A DNA stretch of 64,000 bases from Massilia sp. TS11 (lineage in GTDB: Bacteria; Pseudomonadota; Gammaproteobacteria; Burkholderiales; Burkholderiaceae_D), in assembly GCF_022012445.1 (NCBI RefSeq), contig NZ_JAKLTS010000013.1, positions 1-64,000 on the forward strand, written 5' to 3'. The notes beneath the pieces are model-generated. The model made no database searches. It was not told the origin of the DNA and worked only from the letters and a program-made list of their open reading frames with translations. The position numbers and the translations under genes are program-made. Shown here in pieces: positions 55,155-63,570 of this stretch. How positions within the stretch are numbered: position 1 is the first letter of the stretch; every line of letters begins with the position of its first letter.

Positions 55155-55685
55155 ATGAAACACAGCAAATACCTGGCCCTGATCGTCGCTGCCAGCGCCG
55201 CCCTGCTGGCCGGTTGTTCCTCGCCGGTCAAAGTGGCCGAGCCGGCCCCGGTGGTGGAAAAGGCCCCGGAGCCGGTCGCTCCGCCGAAAGCCGAACCGGC
55301 ACCGGTGAAGACCGTGGACGCGACCCCGGTCGATCCGCTCAACGATCCGAAGGGCGTGCTGGCCAACCGTAGCGTCTACTTCGATTTCGACAGCTACGTG
55401 GTGCGTGAAGACGGCAAGCCGGTGGTGGACAACCACTCGGCCTACCTGGCCAAGAACAAGCAGCGCAAGGTTCTGATCCAGGGTAACACCGACGAACGCG
55501 GCGGCACCGAGTACAACCTGGCGCTGGGCCTGAAGCGTGCTGAAGCCGTGCGCAAAGCCATGGCCGCCCAGGGTGTGGCCGACGGCCAGATGGAAGCTGT
55601 GTCGCTGGGCAAAGAAAAGCCCAAGGCCGAAGGTCATGACGAAGCCGCCTGGGCGCAGAACCGCCGCGCCGACATCGTCTATTAA
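55155..55685 (+). CDS. pal: Peptidoglycan-associated lipoprotein Pal
   Basis: 176 residues from ATG 55155 behind AAGGAG. Lipobox LLAGCSSP, Pro-rich linker, OmpA-like domain (SVYFDFDSYVVREDGKPVVD, QGNTDERGGTEYNLALGLKR) which binds meso-DAP peptidoglycan. Outer-membrane anchor of the Tol system. Confidence 0.97.
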   Translation: MKHSKYLALIVAASAALLAGCSSPVKVAEPAPVVEKAPEPVAPPKAEPAPVKTVDATPVDPLNDPKGVLANRSVYFDFDSYVVREDGKPVVDNHSAYLAKNKQRKVLIQGNTDERGGTEYNLALGLKRAEAVRKAMAAQGVADGQMEAVSLGKEKPKAEGHDEAAWAQNRRADIVY

Positions 55686-55756
55686 TTGACGCGCATTGAC
55701 ACGGGGTGGCGCGCAGTGCAGACTGCTCGCGCCCCGTTTTTATTTGGAACTCAATC

Positions 55757-56509
55757 ATGAACACGTCCCGCATCCGTGCCCTGCTGCTGGCCCTCGTGTG
55801 CAGCGCGCCGCTGGTGGCCCACGCTGGCCTGCTCGACGATGATGAAGCACGCAAGGCCATTCTCGATCTGCGTGCCAAGGTCGACCGCCTGGTCGGCGAG
55901 CTCAATGCCCGCATCGATACCAAGGTCGAGAAATCGGCGCTGACTGACATCGTCAACGACCGCGAGCGCGTGATGGAGCAGATCGCCCAGCTGCGCGGCC
56001 AGATCGAAGTGCTGGCCAATGAAATCGCCAAGGCCCAGAAGGCGCAGAAAGACCTGTATGTCGATCTCGACAACCGCCTGAAGAAACTGGAGCCGCGCAA
56101 GACCACGATCGACGGCAAGGAAGTAACGATCGCGCCGGACGAGCAGAAGTCCTATGACGCCGCGATGCTGCTGTTCAAGGCGGGCGACTACAAAGCCGCC
56201 GCCCAGTCGCTCGGCGAATTCGTGCGCCGCTATCCCGAATCGGCCTTCGCGCCGAACGCACAATACTGGCTGGGCAACAGCTACTTTGCCCAGCGCGATT
56301 GCACCAATGCCATCGCCGCCCAGCAAGTTGTGCTGAGCGCCTACGCCGACAGCCCCAAGGCCCCGGACGCGATGCTGAACATCGCATCGTGCTACGTGGA
56401 GCTGAAGGACAAGAAGAACGCCAAGAAAACTTACCAGGACCTGATCGCCAAATTCCCGGGCACGCCGGCGGCCGCCACGGCCAAGGACCGCCTGGCCACG
56501 ATCAAGTAA
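55757..56509 (+). CDS. cpoB: Cell division coordinator CpoB (YbgF)
   Basis: 250 residues from ATG 55757. Signal peptide (LLLALVCSAPLVAHA), an N-terminal trimerising coiled coil (about 25-110) and a C-terminal TPR domain: YDAAMLLFKAGDYKAAAQSL, YPESAFAPNAQYWLGNSYFA, CYVELKDKKNAKKTYQDLIA. Coordinates peptidoglycan synthesis with outer-membrane constriction; last gene of the tol operon. Confidence 0.95.
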   Translation: MNTSRIRALLLALVCSAPLVAHAGLLDDDEARKAILDLRAKVDRLVGELNARIDTKVEKSALTDIVNDRERVMEQIAQLRGQIEVLANEIAKAQKAQKDLYVDLDNRLKKLEPRKTTIDGKEVTIAPDEQKSYDAAMLLFKAGDYKAAAQSLGEFVRRYPESAFAPNAQYWLGNSYFAQRDCTNAIAAQQVVLSAYADSPKAPDAMLNIASCYVELKDKKNAKKTYQDLIAKFPGTPAAATAKDRLATIK

Positions 56510-56529
56510 GTTTTCGCCGCCACGGGGGC

Positions 56530-56558
56530 TTGACCGATCCGGAACCAGGCCCTATAAT
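56530..56558 (+). promoter_or_regulatory. Promoter of tRNA-Lys
   Basis: TTGACC, 17-bp spacer, perfect TATAAT, 12 bases before the mature tRNA 5' end. Confidence 0.8.
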
Positions 56559-56570
56559 CTTGCTTCTTTC

Positions 56571-56646
56571 GGGTCGTTAGCTCAGTTGGTAGAGCAGCGG
56601 ACTTTTAATCCGTTGGTCGCTGGTTCGAGCCCAGCACGGCCTACCA
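56571..56646 (+). tRNA. tRNA-Lys (anticodon UUU)
   Basis: 76 nt: GGGTCGTTAGCTCAGTTGG D-arm, anticodon loop CTTTTAA (UUU), T-arm GGTTCGAGCC, 3' end CACGGCCTACCA with encoded CCA. No copy of its 3' end occurs further right, so no island at this tRNA is evident. Confidence 0.96.
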
Positions 56647-56661
56647 GAATTAGCAGTACAG

Positions 56662-56695
56662 AAAAGGGTTTCCCGCTTCGGCGCGAAACCCTTTT
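56662..56695. terminator. Rho-independent terminator after tRNA-Lys
   Basis: AAAAGGGTTTC, CCGC-TTCG-GCGC, GAAACCCTTTT: a long stem with UUCG-type loop, A-tract and T-tract, usable from both strands. Bases 56696-56756 contain nothing else recognised. Confidence 0.88.
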
Positions 56696-56756
56696 CCACA
56701 TTCCCGCCTCCCCTCTCGCGCACGCCTCCAACAATCGATGGTTGCGCGTCATGCGA

Positions 56757-57422
56757 TCAATAGATTCGCGTAACTTGACGGCTTGCGCCGAGTCCTAAAT
56801 CAGGCTCTCCCTTGTGGGCAAGGATTGCATTGAACGTCGTGTTATAAGACTCTAGCGTGCAGTAATTGGGCAGCTTGATTGTCGAGGCGCCACAGACCAT
56901 GCGATCCGGCGTGCTTTCGAAAAGATAATCAATCAGCCCGTCAGAACATAGACTGGTGGACAGGACGCGAACGTAGACCAGGTGCTGATCGATCGAATAC
57001 GCCTGAATTTGGTATTGGCACGAGGCCTGTGTGAACTTCTTGACAAAGTCGTCCACAGGAATTTTAGCCGTGACCGTTCTCGATACCGATGGGCTTGTGG
57101 CGCTTCCGTCCCGAACTGACAAGGACACGGCATACGTACCCGCGATATCGGCCTTAAAGCTAGTTTGCTTCGATGTGACATCGCTAAGAACGGCAGCGCT
57201 GAGGTCTGGCTTGCTTGCTAAAACCCAGGAAAAGGTCAATGCGTCACCGTCCGGATCAGAACTCGCACTCCCATCCATTGTGACGACCGCGCCCGCCAGC
57301 ACGGTCTGATCACTTCCTGCACTCGCTACAGGCGGATTGTTCTTGCGCGCCATACCGCCGCCGCAGGCAGCGAGGAGCAAGGAGACGAGCACTAAACAAA
57401 AGCCAGATGTTGATTTCTTCAT
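56757..57422 (-). CDS. PKD-domain lipoprotein
   Basis: 221 residues. Lipobox LLAACGGG, then a PKD domain at about 30-115: PPVASAGSDQTVLAGAVVTM, DGSASSDPDGDALTFSWVL and GTYAVSLSVRDG. The remaining 100 residues contain four Cys (probable disulfides) and no known motif. Exported, probably surface- or periplasm-exposed. Lower G+C than neighbours. Start ATG 57422. Confidence 0.82.
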   Translation of the reverse strand: MKKSTSGFCLVLVSLLLAACGGGMARKNNPPVASAGSDQTVLAGAVVTMDGSASSDPDGDALTFSWVLASKPDLSAAVLSDVTSKQTSFKADIAGTYAVSLSVRDGSATSPSVSRTVTAKIPVDDFVKKFTQASCQYQIQAYSIDQHLVYVRVLSTSLCSDGLIDYLFESTPDRMVCGASTIKLPNYCTLESYNTTFNAILAHKGEPDLGLGASRQVTRIY

Positions 57423-57495
57423 GTCTTAACCCGGAAAAACACGCACAGCTTTGGCGGTGGACATCGCAGCGCGCATGTGAACGCAGACGGCGCGC

Positions 57496-59016
57496 CTAGG
57501 GGCGGGCACGCTCGGCCTGCCTGAGCGCGGCCTCCAATGCGGCGCGCGTGCTCACATACGGATTGGCTAGCCCGTTCAGGATACCCTGCCCGTTTGCGCC
57601 AAACCGACGCTCGCTGGAAAAATACAGCGTCTGTCCATCGCCGCTGAAGCTGGGCGTGAAATCGAAGCCGGGCCCGCTGAACGGTGCCGGCAGGCGTACC
57701 GGCTTGCCCCACTCGCCGTCGATGCGCCGCACGGCGTACAGATCTTCGTCCGCCTCGGCGTCCGCCTTGCACCAGTATATGGCCAGCTGCCCATCGGGCG
57801 AGAGTGTGAAGTCGCCTTGTGCCAGGCAGGCATTGAAGGGCGCAGCCAAAGGCACGGGGGCATCGAAGCTGCCGTCCGCACGCAGTCGGGCGCGATACAG
57901 TGCCATGCGCGCCGGACCGCCGGGCCGGCTGCTATTGAAGTACAGCCAGCCATCATGCAGTTCCGGCCCCAGTTCATACCCGTCGCTATTGACCTGCTCC
58001 AGATGCTCGATCCGCCCCCATCCCTGCGCCAAATTGACACGCCAGAGATCGAAGTCCTTGCGCGGCCCGCCCTCTCCGCTGCTGGGGCGGTCGGAGATGA
58101 AGTACATCCATTGGCCGTCCGGCGTCAGCCACGGATCCGAATCGCGATAGCGCGGATCGCTGAAGGGCGCCAATGCGGGCTCGCTCCAGAGCCCGCCGCG
58201 CCGGTAGGAGACATAGATTTTGGCCGCCATGAAGTCCGCCTCTGAGCGGGCAAAAACCATCATGTCGCCGGCCGCATTCAAGGACAAGTTGTATTCGTTC
58301 TTGTCGGTCGCGATCCAACCGGGCCCCACCAGGACTGCTCCGGCGCCTTCTGGCTTGGGCAAGTGCCGCGCTGCGGCGGCAAGCACGGGCATGTCCGGCG
58401 TGGCCTGCGCGCGCGCGACCAGGGCCGAGAATTCACCGCGCCGCACGGCCACACCGGATTTCTCGACGCGGAAAGCCATCGGCCAGACGAGCGCGCCGAC
58501 CTGACGGTAGTCCAGTTCTCGCGCCACCAATTCGGGGCCGAAGTGATTGCTCATGATTCGGCAGGTGACCGGGTCCAATTCAATCGCAAACGCTTGTTCG
58601 CCCGTGGGTTGGACGCGCAGACGCAGCGGCGACTCGGCCACGGTGCTGGTGGACGGGTCCGCAAACAGGCTGAAGAAGTTGTATGCCATGGCTTCACGCA
58701 CAGCGTCGCCGGCCGAGCCTTCCAGCATACGCAAGCCTTGTTCATCCTGCTCCCAACCCTGCTGACCATCCCACCAGCGCGTGCGGCCATCGCGCTGGAT
58801 CCGCAACTGACGTGCCTTTGGCCAAAGCCGATAGTCACTGACACTGGTCTTGCCGTCGGCCGCGTGCATGGTCAGACGGTAGTCGAGCTCCGCCACCTGA
58901 TCCAAGGCGGCGCCACCAAAGGCAGCACGCACCTTGGACCAATCACAGGCGGGACCGGCGGCATACACCAATCCGGATTGAAGGGCGAGTAAGACGGCGA
59001 GAAGACGAAGGCGCAT
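57496..59016 (-). CDS. Exported PD40/WD40-like propeller protein
   Basis: 506 residues from ATG 59016 with signal peptide (LLAVLLALQSGLVYAA). The C-terminal 270 residues carry PD40-type propeller repeats: DSDPWLTPDGQWMYFISDRP, GYELGPELHDGWLYFNSSRP, TLSPDGQLAIYWCKAD and FTPSFSGDGQTLYFSSERR. The N-terminal 200 residues are of unknown type. Fold is related to TolB; function unknown. The gap before the next gene on the same strand holds a hairpin. Confidence 0.75.
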   Translation of the reverse strand: MRLRLLAVLLALQSGLVYAAGPACDWSKVRAAFGGAALDQVAELDYRLTMHAADGKTSVSDYRLWPKARQLRIQRDGRTRWWDGQQGWEQDEQGLRMLEGSAGDAVREAMAYNFFSLFADPSTSTVAESPLRLRVQPTGEQAFAIELDPVTCRIMSNHFGPELVARELDYRQVGALVWPMAFRVEKSGVAVRRGEFSALVARAQATPDMPVLAAAARHLPKPEGAGAVLVGPGWIATDKNEYNLSLNAAGDMMVFARSEADFMAAKIYVSYRRGGLWSEPALAPFSDPRYRDSDPWLTPDGQWMYFISDRPSSGEGGPRKDFDLWRVNLAQGWGRIEHLEQVNSDGYELGPELHDGWLYFNSSRPGGPARMALYRARLRADGSFDAPVPLAAPFNACLAQGDFTLSPDGQLAIYWCKADAEADEDLYAVRRIDGEWGKPVRLPAPFSGPGFDFTPSFSGDGQTLYFSSERRFGANGQGILNGLANPYVSTRAALEAALRQAERARP

Positions 59017-59287
59017 GGCGGACCCTAAACAAATCACGGGGCGATCCTGCCATAGCAGCATGCGGAAGACCAGATGCATACGAGTGATTTGGTGGGGCAT
59101 TCGGACGCCTTCATCCTGCCTTAATCCGCATGCACTACTTCACGCCTTATCGGCTGGAGCGACAGTCCGGATCGGGTCTTGCGATCCCGCTCGATTACGC
59201 TGAGATTTGCCTTCCATGTCACGCCGTCAAATTCACGCAAGCCTTGCCCGCGCAAGCACCTCGCAAGAATTCGGAGGACGAATTGCA

Positions 59288-59312
59288 GAGCCCGGCATGG
59301 CTCGCCGGGCTC
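59288..59312. terminator. Hairpin between PD40 gene and coiled-coil protein gene
   Basis: GAGCCCGGC, loop of seven, GCCGGGCTC: perfect 9-bp stem, 49 bp after the stop of the minus-strand gene at 59361. Without a T-tract; could be a transcript 3' end structure. Nothing else is recognised in 59017-59360. Confidence 0.5.
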
Positions 59313-59360
59313 CACAGAACAGCCGCCGCCGGACCGGCTTTTCGTGGGCCAGCAGCCGGC

Positions 59361-60797
59361 TTACAGGCGCACGTCCGGATAAGGCTCGGCGAGTCCGGCT
59401 TTGCGATAGGCAATGTTGGCCTTGATCTTCAGCGTGGGCAGCTCCGATTCCATCTGTGCGCGATTGCTCTCCTCGGTTTCATGGGCGATTTTGAGAAGCT
59501 TGGAATCCACTGCAGCCTTTGCTTCGGCCGCGGCAAGCAGCGCTGCATCAGCGGCGTCCGCCGCCGCCGACTGAAGCGCATCGTGATCTTCTGCCAGCTT
59601 TTTCTTAACCACGGCGGCCACATCGGTTTTCGCACCGCCCAACACCTCACCGACAAACTTCAGCAGTTTGTTCCCCGGCGCCGTTTCATTCAGCGTCACG
59701 TTCAAATTGAACGGCTGCAGCTCGTCGAGCGCAAAGACTTTGTTTTCATTCTTTGCGGCGGCACGCTTTTCATCCTCTGCAGCCCGCCAATTATCCAGGC
59801 GCAGCTTCTCGCGCTCCGCCTCCCAGCGCAGATTCTCATCGGCGATTTTCTTCTGCAATTGACTGACCGCCGCTCGATCCTTCGCAAGCTGCCGGGGACA
59901 GGCCTCGTCTTCCTTTTTCTCCTTGCTCAGGGTCGCGCACAAGGCCTCACTCGCGCGCTCCAGCGCACTTTCCAGCGGTCCGGATGGCCGTGCCGGCTTG
60001 GGCGCGGACAAGGCCAGATCGTTCGCCTTGCGGCTGGCCGCATATTCGAGCTCGTCCTTGATCAAGGCGTTCGTGCGCTCGGTCGGCGCGGGCAGCGCGA
60101 ACCAGTGCGAGGCATGGCCGGCCAGATAGGCTTTGCGCAGAATCGTGCCGGGTTCCAGCCCCGGAAAAGCGATGACCGGATCGCCAAAGACCTTGTCCGC
60201 CCCGGGCAAGGTGAAGGACATGGCAACACTGACGCCGCGTTCGGCTGAGCGCAAGAACGAGGACGCGATCGGCGCACGATAATCGAGGTACTGGGGCACG
60301 ATCCGGATATAGGCTCGGTCCGGCGTACGCTCCAGAATCGCTTCCATGTAGAAAGCCGGATGCCCGTTCAGTCCGGTCAGTGCGGCCACCGCGCCGATGC
60401 CAAGGTGGCTCCAGCCCTCAGGGGGCCGCTGCGCTTCGTTGCCGAAACTACCGCGCACAAAGACCAGGCAACCCAGCATCCGGTTCATGGCCAGGCGGCC
60501 TTCGTCAAAACGGTAGAGGTTGCCTTGCCAGGTCGCCAGGGCTGACTGCACGGTATCGTCCCGGCCAGCTTGCGTCGCCGCCGCTGCAGCGGCATCAATC
60601 GCCTTTTCCACCAGAACCGGTGCAATCACTTTGAGGGCGGCGCCCACCAGCGGCGCCACTTCGATCGATGCCGATTGCGTCACCGGACACTTCTGCGCGC
60701 CGAACACGCGCATTTCTTCGGCCGACTTCGCGGCAGCCGGCGCGTGGCAGGCGCAGGTCAGCAACGCTGCCCATACACAGAGCGGAATCGTCTTCAT
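59361..60797 (-). CDS. Exported coiled-coil protein of unknown function
   Basis: 478 residues from ATG 60797, which overlaps the protease stop as ATGA. Signal peptide with a possible lipobox (AALLTCACHA). About 30-250 is a globular domain (RMLGCLVFVRGSFGNEAQRP, YIRIVPQYLDYRAPIASSFL); residues 255-440 are Ala/Lys/Glu-rich, predicted long helices or coiled coil (KKIADENLRWEAEREKLRLD). I do not recognise the family. Strict coupling to a secreted trypsin-like protease suggests a functional pair, for example substrate, inhibitor or scaffold. Confidence 0.7.
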   Translation of the reverse strand: MKTIPLCVWAALLTCACHAPAAAKSAEEMRVFGAQKCPVTQSASIEVAPLVGAALKVIAPVLVEKAIDAAAAAATQAGRDDTVQSALATWQGNLYRFDEGRLAMNRMLGCLVFVRGSFGNEAQRPPEGWSHLGIGAVAALTGLNGHPAFYMEAILERTPDRAYIRIVPQYLDYRAPIASSFLRSAERGVSVAMSFTLPGADKVFGDPVIAFPGLEPGTILRKAYLAGHASHWFALPAPTERTNALIKDELEYAASRKANDLALSAPKPARPSGPLESALERASEALCATLSKEKKEDEACPRQLAKDRAAVSQLQKKIADENLRWEAEREKLRLDNWRAAEDEKRAAAKNENKVFALDELQPFNLNVTLNETAPGNKLLKFVGEVLGGAKTDVAAVVKKKLAEDHDALQSAAADAADAALLAAAEAKAAVDSKLLKIAHETEESNRAQMESELPTLKIKANIAYRKAGLAEPYPDVRL

Positions 60798-61783
60798 GGA
60801 TGCACTCCTCTGAATTGATCGTTGATCGCTAAAGCGACGTTGCCGTAACCTTGCAAGCTCGGGGCCCGGCACTGGGTGCCATCCGTATCCACGCCTTCGA
60901 TGTGGATGCCAAGGATAGACAGTGCGCCCGAGTCGGTCAGCGCCGGCCGGATGATCGGCGCGCCGCTGTATCCCCCGCCCGAATTGCAGTTGTGGAAGAG
61001 GCAATCGGCTTCGCGCTTCGCCACCGTGCAACCCTTGGGGTCGGCATCGGATAACAAGGCATTGGCGCGTCCGAATTCCGGCGAAGCACCGATCAGCACG
61101 ACCTGATCGCCAAGCCGGAAGTCGGTCTCAAACCGAATCTTCGGCAAGGGCACATCCGCGAGCCGTGGCACCTTCAGCAGCAGCACGTCGCCGAGCGTCG
61201 AGAATGAGGTAATCGCCGCCTTGTCCGTGCAGGGCTGCGCGCCACAACTCAGTTCCGCAATCGCGTAATCCGTCGCTCGGCCCGCCATTCGGAATTGTGT
61301 TGTTGCGATGGTCCGCAGCGGGCTGCCCGTCGCGCGCTCAAAGTAGCAATGGCGGGCGGTCGCCACCCAAGTCTGCGAGACACGGAAGGCGGTACAGAAG
61401 GCGGCGCCCTTTTCGTTCACGAGCAAACCCAGTACCGACGCGAGGCTCTTTTCAAAGCCATCCACCGTCGTTGCGGCCAGGACGGGCGACCAGTCGCGCA
61501 TGCATTCGTCTGCAAAACGCGCGCCCGCTTTGCTGTTTGGGTCGAATAGCGATGCGTTGACCACTTCATTGACGAAATTATCGCAATGCGAGACCAGCAC
61601 TGGCTTTTTGGGATCGAGCTTTTGGGCAAACTCGCCTTTATTGACGAGTTTGTCCGTGTTGTTTCGCCCCAGCTTCAACTCTTTGAGGACCTTCGGTATC
61701 GACGGCGGTTCCTGCGCAAGCGCGGCTTGCGCAGCCAATGCGAGGATCAAGCCCAGGCTCATCCGGAGAAATCTGAATTGCAT
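60794..61783 (-). CDS. Exported trypsin-like serine protease
   Basis: 329 residues from the second of two ATGs after GGAGG. Signal peptide (GLILALAAQAALAQ). Triad candidates: TWVATARHCYF (His), an Asp in TDYAIAEL or TLGDVLLLKV, and NSGGGYSGAPIIRP (Ser). CTAF and RHC suggest the usual disulfide next to the His. Chymotrypsin fold, predicted periplasmic or secreted. The first 120 residues are an unassigned N-terminal domain. First gene of a two-gene unit with the coiled-coil protein. Confidence 0.82.
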   Translation of the reverse strand: MQFRFLRMSLGLILALAAQAALAQEPPSIPKVLKELKLGRNNTDKLVNKGEFAQKLDPKKPVLVSHCDNFVNEVVNASLFDPNSKAGARFADECMRDWSPVLAATTVDGFEKSLASVLGLLVNEKGAAFCTAFRVSQTWVATARHCYFERATGSPLRTIATTQFRMAGRATDYAIAELSCGAQPCTDKAAITSFSTLGDVLLLKVPRLADVPLPKIRFETDFRLGDQVVLIGASPEFGRANALLSDADPKGCTVAKREADCLFHNCNSGGGYSGAPIIRPALTDSGALSILGIHIEGVDTDGTQCRAPSLQGYGNVALAINDQFRGVHP

Positions 61784-62080
61784 CATTACCTCCAGTTCGT
61801 TTTGACCTGCACCAATGATCCACCGTTTTTTTGCGAAAAAATTATTAAATAGTCACCATTTCGTGTATTTAACATTGTAGTTACGTCACAGTTTCATTGC
61901 GCCCGAGGGAGACAGGCATGCGTTCTGCTCCGGCCTTTCAATCTGCAGACCTCGAAAAAATTAACGAAATCGCCATAATCCGAGCATTTCTCCGCCTAAG
62001 TTTCAGAGCAGAATCTGGAATGTCGCGCCCGCCGCAGAGCGTGCGACGTCGTCGAAATCCTAAAAAAACGGGGGCAGAAA
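61784..62080. other. Divergent promoter region
   Basis: Nearly 300 bp between the protease (minus) and the hydrolase (plus). The left 100 bp is A+T-rich (GCGAAAAAATTATTAAATAG), as expected of promoters. An open frame of 86 codons at 61897 has no good start site and is probably not a gene. Confidence 0.4.
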
Positions 62081-62962
62081 ATGGCAGACAAAAAGCTCGC
62101 ATTGGTCACCATCCACGGGATGGGCAAAACGGACCCGCACTACCAGAAACCGCTTGAAGACAAGCTCCGCAAGAAATTGGGCGCGGCGTTTGGGCAAGGC
62201 ATTCTTCTCAAGCCGGTGTATTACCAGGGGATTCTTCAACCGAACGAGAATGAAATCTGGCTGCGCACCAAGAAGGCAAATGTCAACTATCAGGCCTTAC
62301 GTGAATTTATCCTCTTCGGGTTTGGCGATGCCGCCGGCCTCGAGACGAACAAAGAGGAAGACGGGTCAGTCTATGAACTGGCCCAGGCCGCGATCGCTGC
62401 GCAATTGCTGAAAGCACGTGATGACTTTGGCGGCGCGAATGCGCCCGTGGTGTTCATCACCCATTCCTTAGGTTGCCAGGTCCTGTCCAACTACATCTAC
62501 GACGCGCAAGTGGCAAAGAGCGCCGAGAATGGCGAGCATTCCGCGCCGAAGGCTGGCGTCTGGAAGTCGCGCGCCACGATCGAACAGCATATGGGGCGCA
62601 CATTGAGCGAGGACGACATCCGTTTCCTGCGCGCCGAGACCTGTGCGGGATGGGTCTCCACGGGCTGCAATATTCCGATCTTCGTGGCGGCTCACCAACA
62701 GATGCAAATCAAGCCGATCGCTGCACCGACGACGGGCTTCAAATGGCTCAATATCTACGACCCCGACGACGCGCTCGGCTGGCCACTGCGGCCGCTGAAA
62801 GGTGGTTACGAAGACCTCGTCAAAGACATTGAAATCAATGCCGGCCAGGGTCTCGACCTGATCATCGATTCCTGGAATCCGCTCGCCCACAACTGCTACT
62901 GGGAGGACGACGATGTCGTGGGCGAAATCTGTCACTTGATCGCTGAGATTCTGGCGAATTGA
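62081..62962 (+). CDS. Cytoplasmic alpha/beta hydrolase-like protein
   Basis: 293 residues from ATG 62081, no signal peptide. LALVTIHGMGKTDPHY is an oxyanion-type HG motif, VVFITHSLGCQVLSNYIYDA gives the nucleophile elbow (S in HSLGC), LNIYDPDDALGWPL and NPLAHNCYWEDD offer Asp and His. This is a lipase/esterase-like fold of unknown substrate. Stands alone, divergent from the protease gene. Confidence 0.68.
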   Translation: MADKKLALVTIHGMGKTDPHYQKPLEDKLRKKLGAAFGQGILLKPVYYQGILQPNENEIWLRTKKANVNYQALREFILFGFGDAAGLETNKEEDGSVYELAQAAIAAQLLKARDDFGGANAPVVFITHSLGCQVLSNYIYDAQVAKSAENGEHSAPKAGVWKSRATIEQHMGRTLSEDDIRFLRAETCAGWVSTGCNIPIFVAAHQQMQIKPIAAPTTGFKWLNIYDPDDALGWPLRPLKGGYEDLVKDIEINAGQGLDLIIDSWNPLAHNCYWEDDDVVGEICHLIAEILAN

Positions 62963-63028
62963 ACACCGGCAGCAACACGGCGCGGGCCCGCGACGACGCC
63001 AGGGCCTGCACCGCGAGAAAACCTCATC

Positions 63029-63514
63029 CTAGCCCGTGTAGCAGCTGTAGGACAGGCGCGTCAGCACGCCGCCGGCGCTGACCAAGCGTAGCGCGCCGGC
63101 CTCGCTGCCATAGGCGTGCGTCAGGCCCGTGTCGGTCTGCGCGGCCGGGCCGAGCGTGGCGCGCGCCTGCGCCAGCGGCTGGCCGAGGGCAAAAGGCAGC
63201 AGGCGGTTCCAGCGCGGATGGCTGATGTCGGCGCTGACGAGCAGCATGCGCGCCGGCTCTGCGGAAAAGCGGATCAGGTTCAGCGTCAAACCATCGAACA
63301 CCAGCAGTTCGCGATAGGTGCCGGGCTCGTCCTCGGCGCGCGCGTGCCGCTGCAGCTTGCCCAGTGTCGACAGCTGGCGCGCATCGGCGGGCAGCTTCAT
63401 CCCCTGCGGGCCGCCGACACAGGCAAACGTGGGCAGATACACTGGCTCGGCGCCCGCCGTGCGCAGGCTGAACAGCAGCAGGACCAGGGCGAGCAATGAT
63501 GGCATTTTTGTCAT
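63029..63514 (-). CDS. Hypothetical exported protein
   Basis: 161 residues with signal peptide (SLLALVLLLFSLRTAGAEP). Mature part contains two Cys (TFACVGG near the start, YSCYTG at the end) that could form a disulfide. No known motif. Divergent from the SGNH hydrolase gene with about 55 bp between. Confidence 0.65.
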   Translation of the reverse strand: MTKMPSLLALVLLLFSLRTAGAEPVYLPTFACVGGPQGMKLPADARQLSTLGKLQRHARAEDEPGTYRELLVFDGLTLNLIRFSAEPARMLLVSADISHPRWNRLLPFALGQPLAQARATLGPAAQTDTGLTHAYGSEAGALRLVSAGGVLTRLSYSCYTG

Positions 63515-63570
63515 ACTGCCCACTATACCCTGCGCGGCCGTCTGTGGCGATCTCCTCTATACTCGCGGCC

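Noticed and set aside
61897..62157. 86-codon open frame upstream of the hydrolase gene
   Set aside because: No ribosome binding site, no recognisable motif, and it overlaps the start of 62081.
56571..63000. Island integrated at tRNA-Lys
   Set aside because: The accessory genes to the right are suggestive, but there is no repeat of the tRNA 3' end and no integrase.
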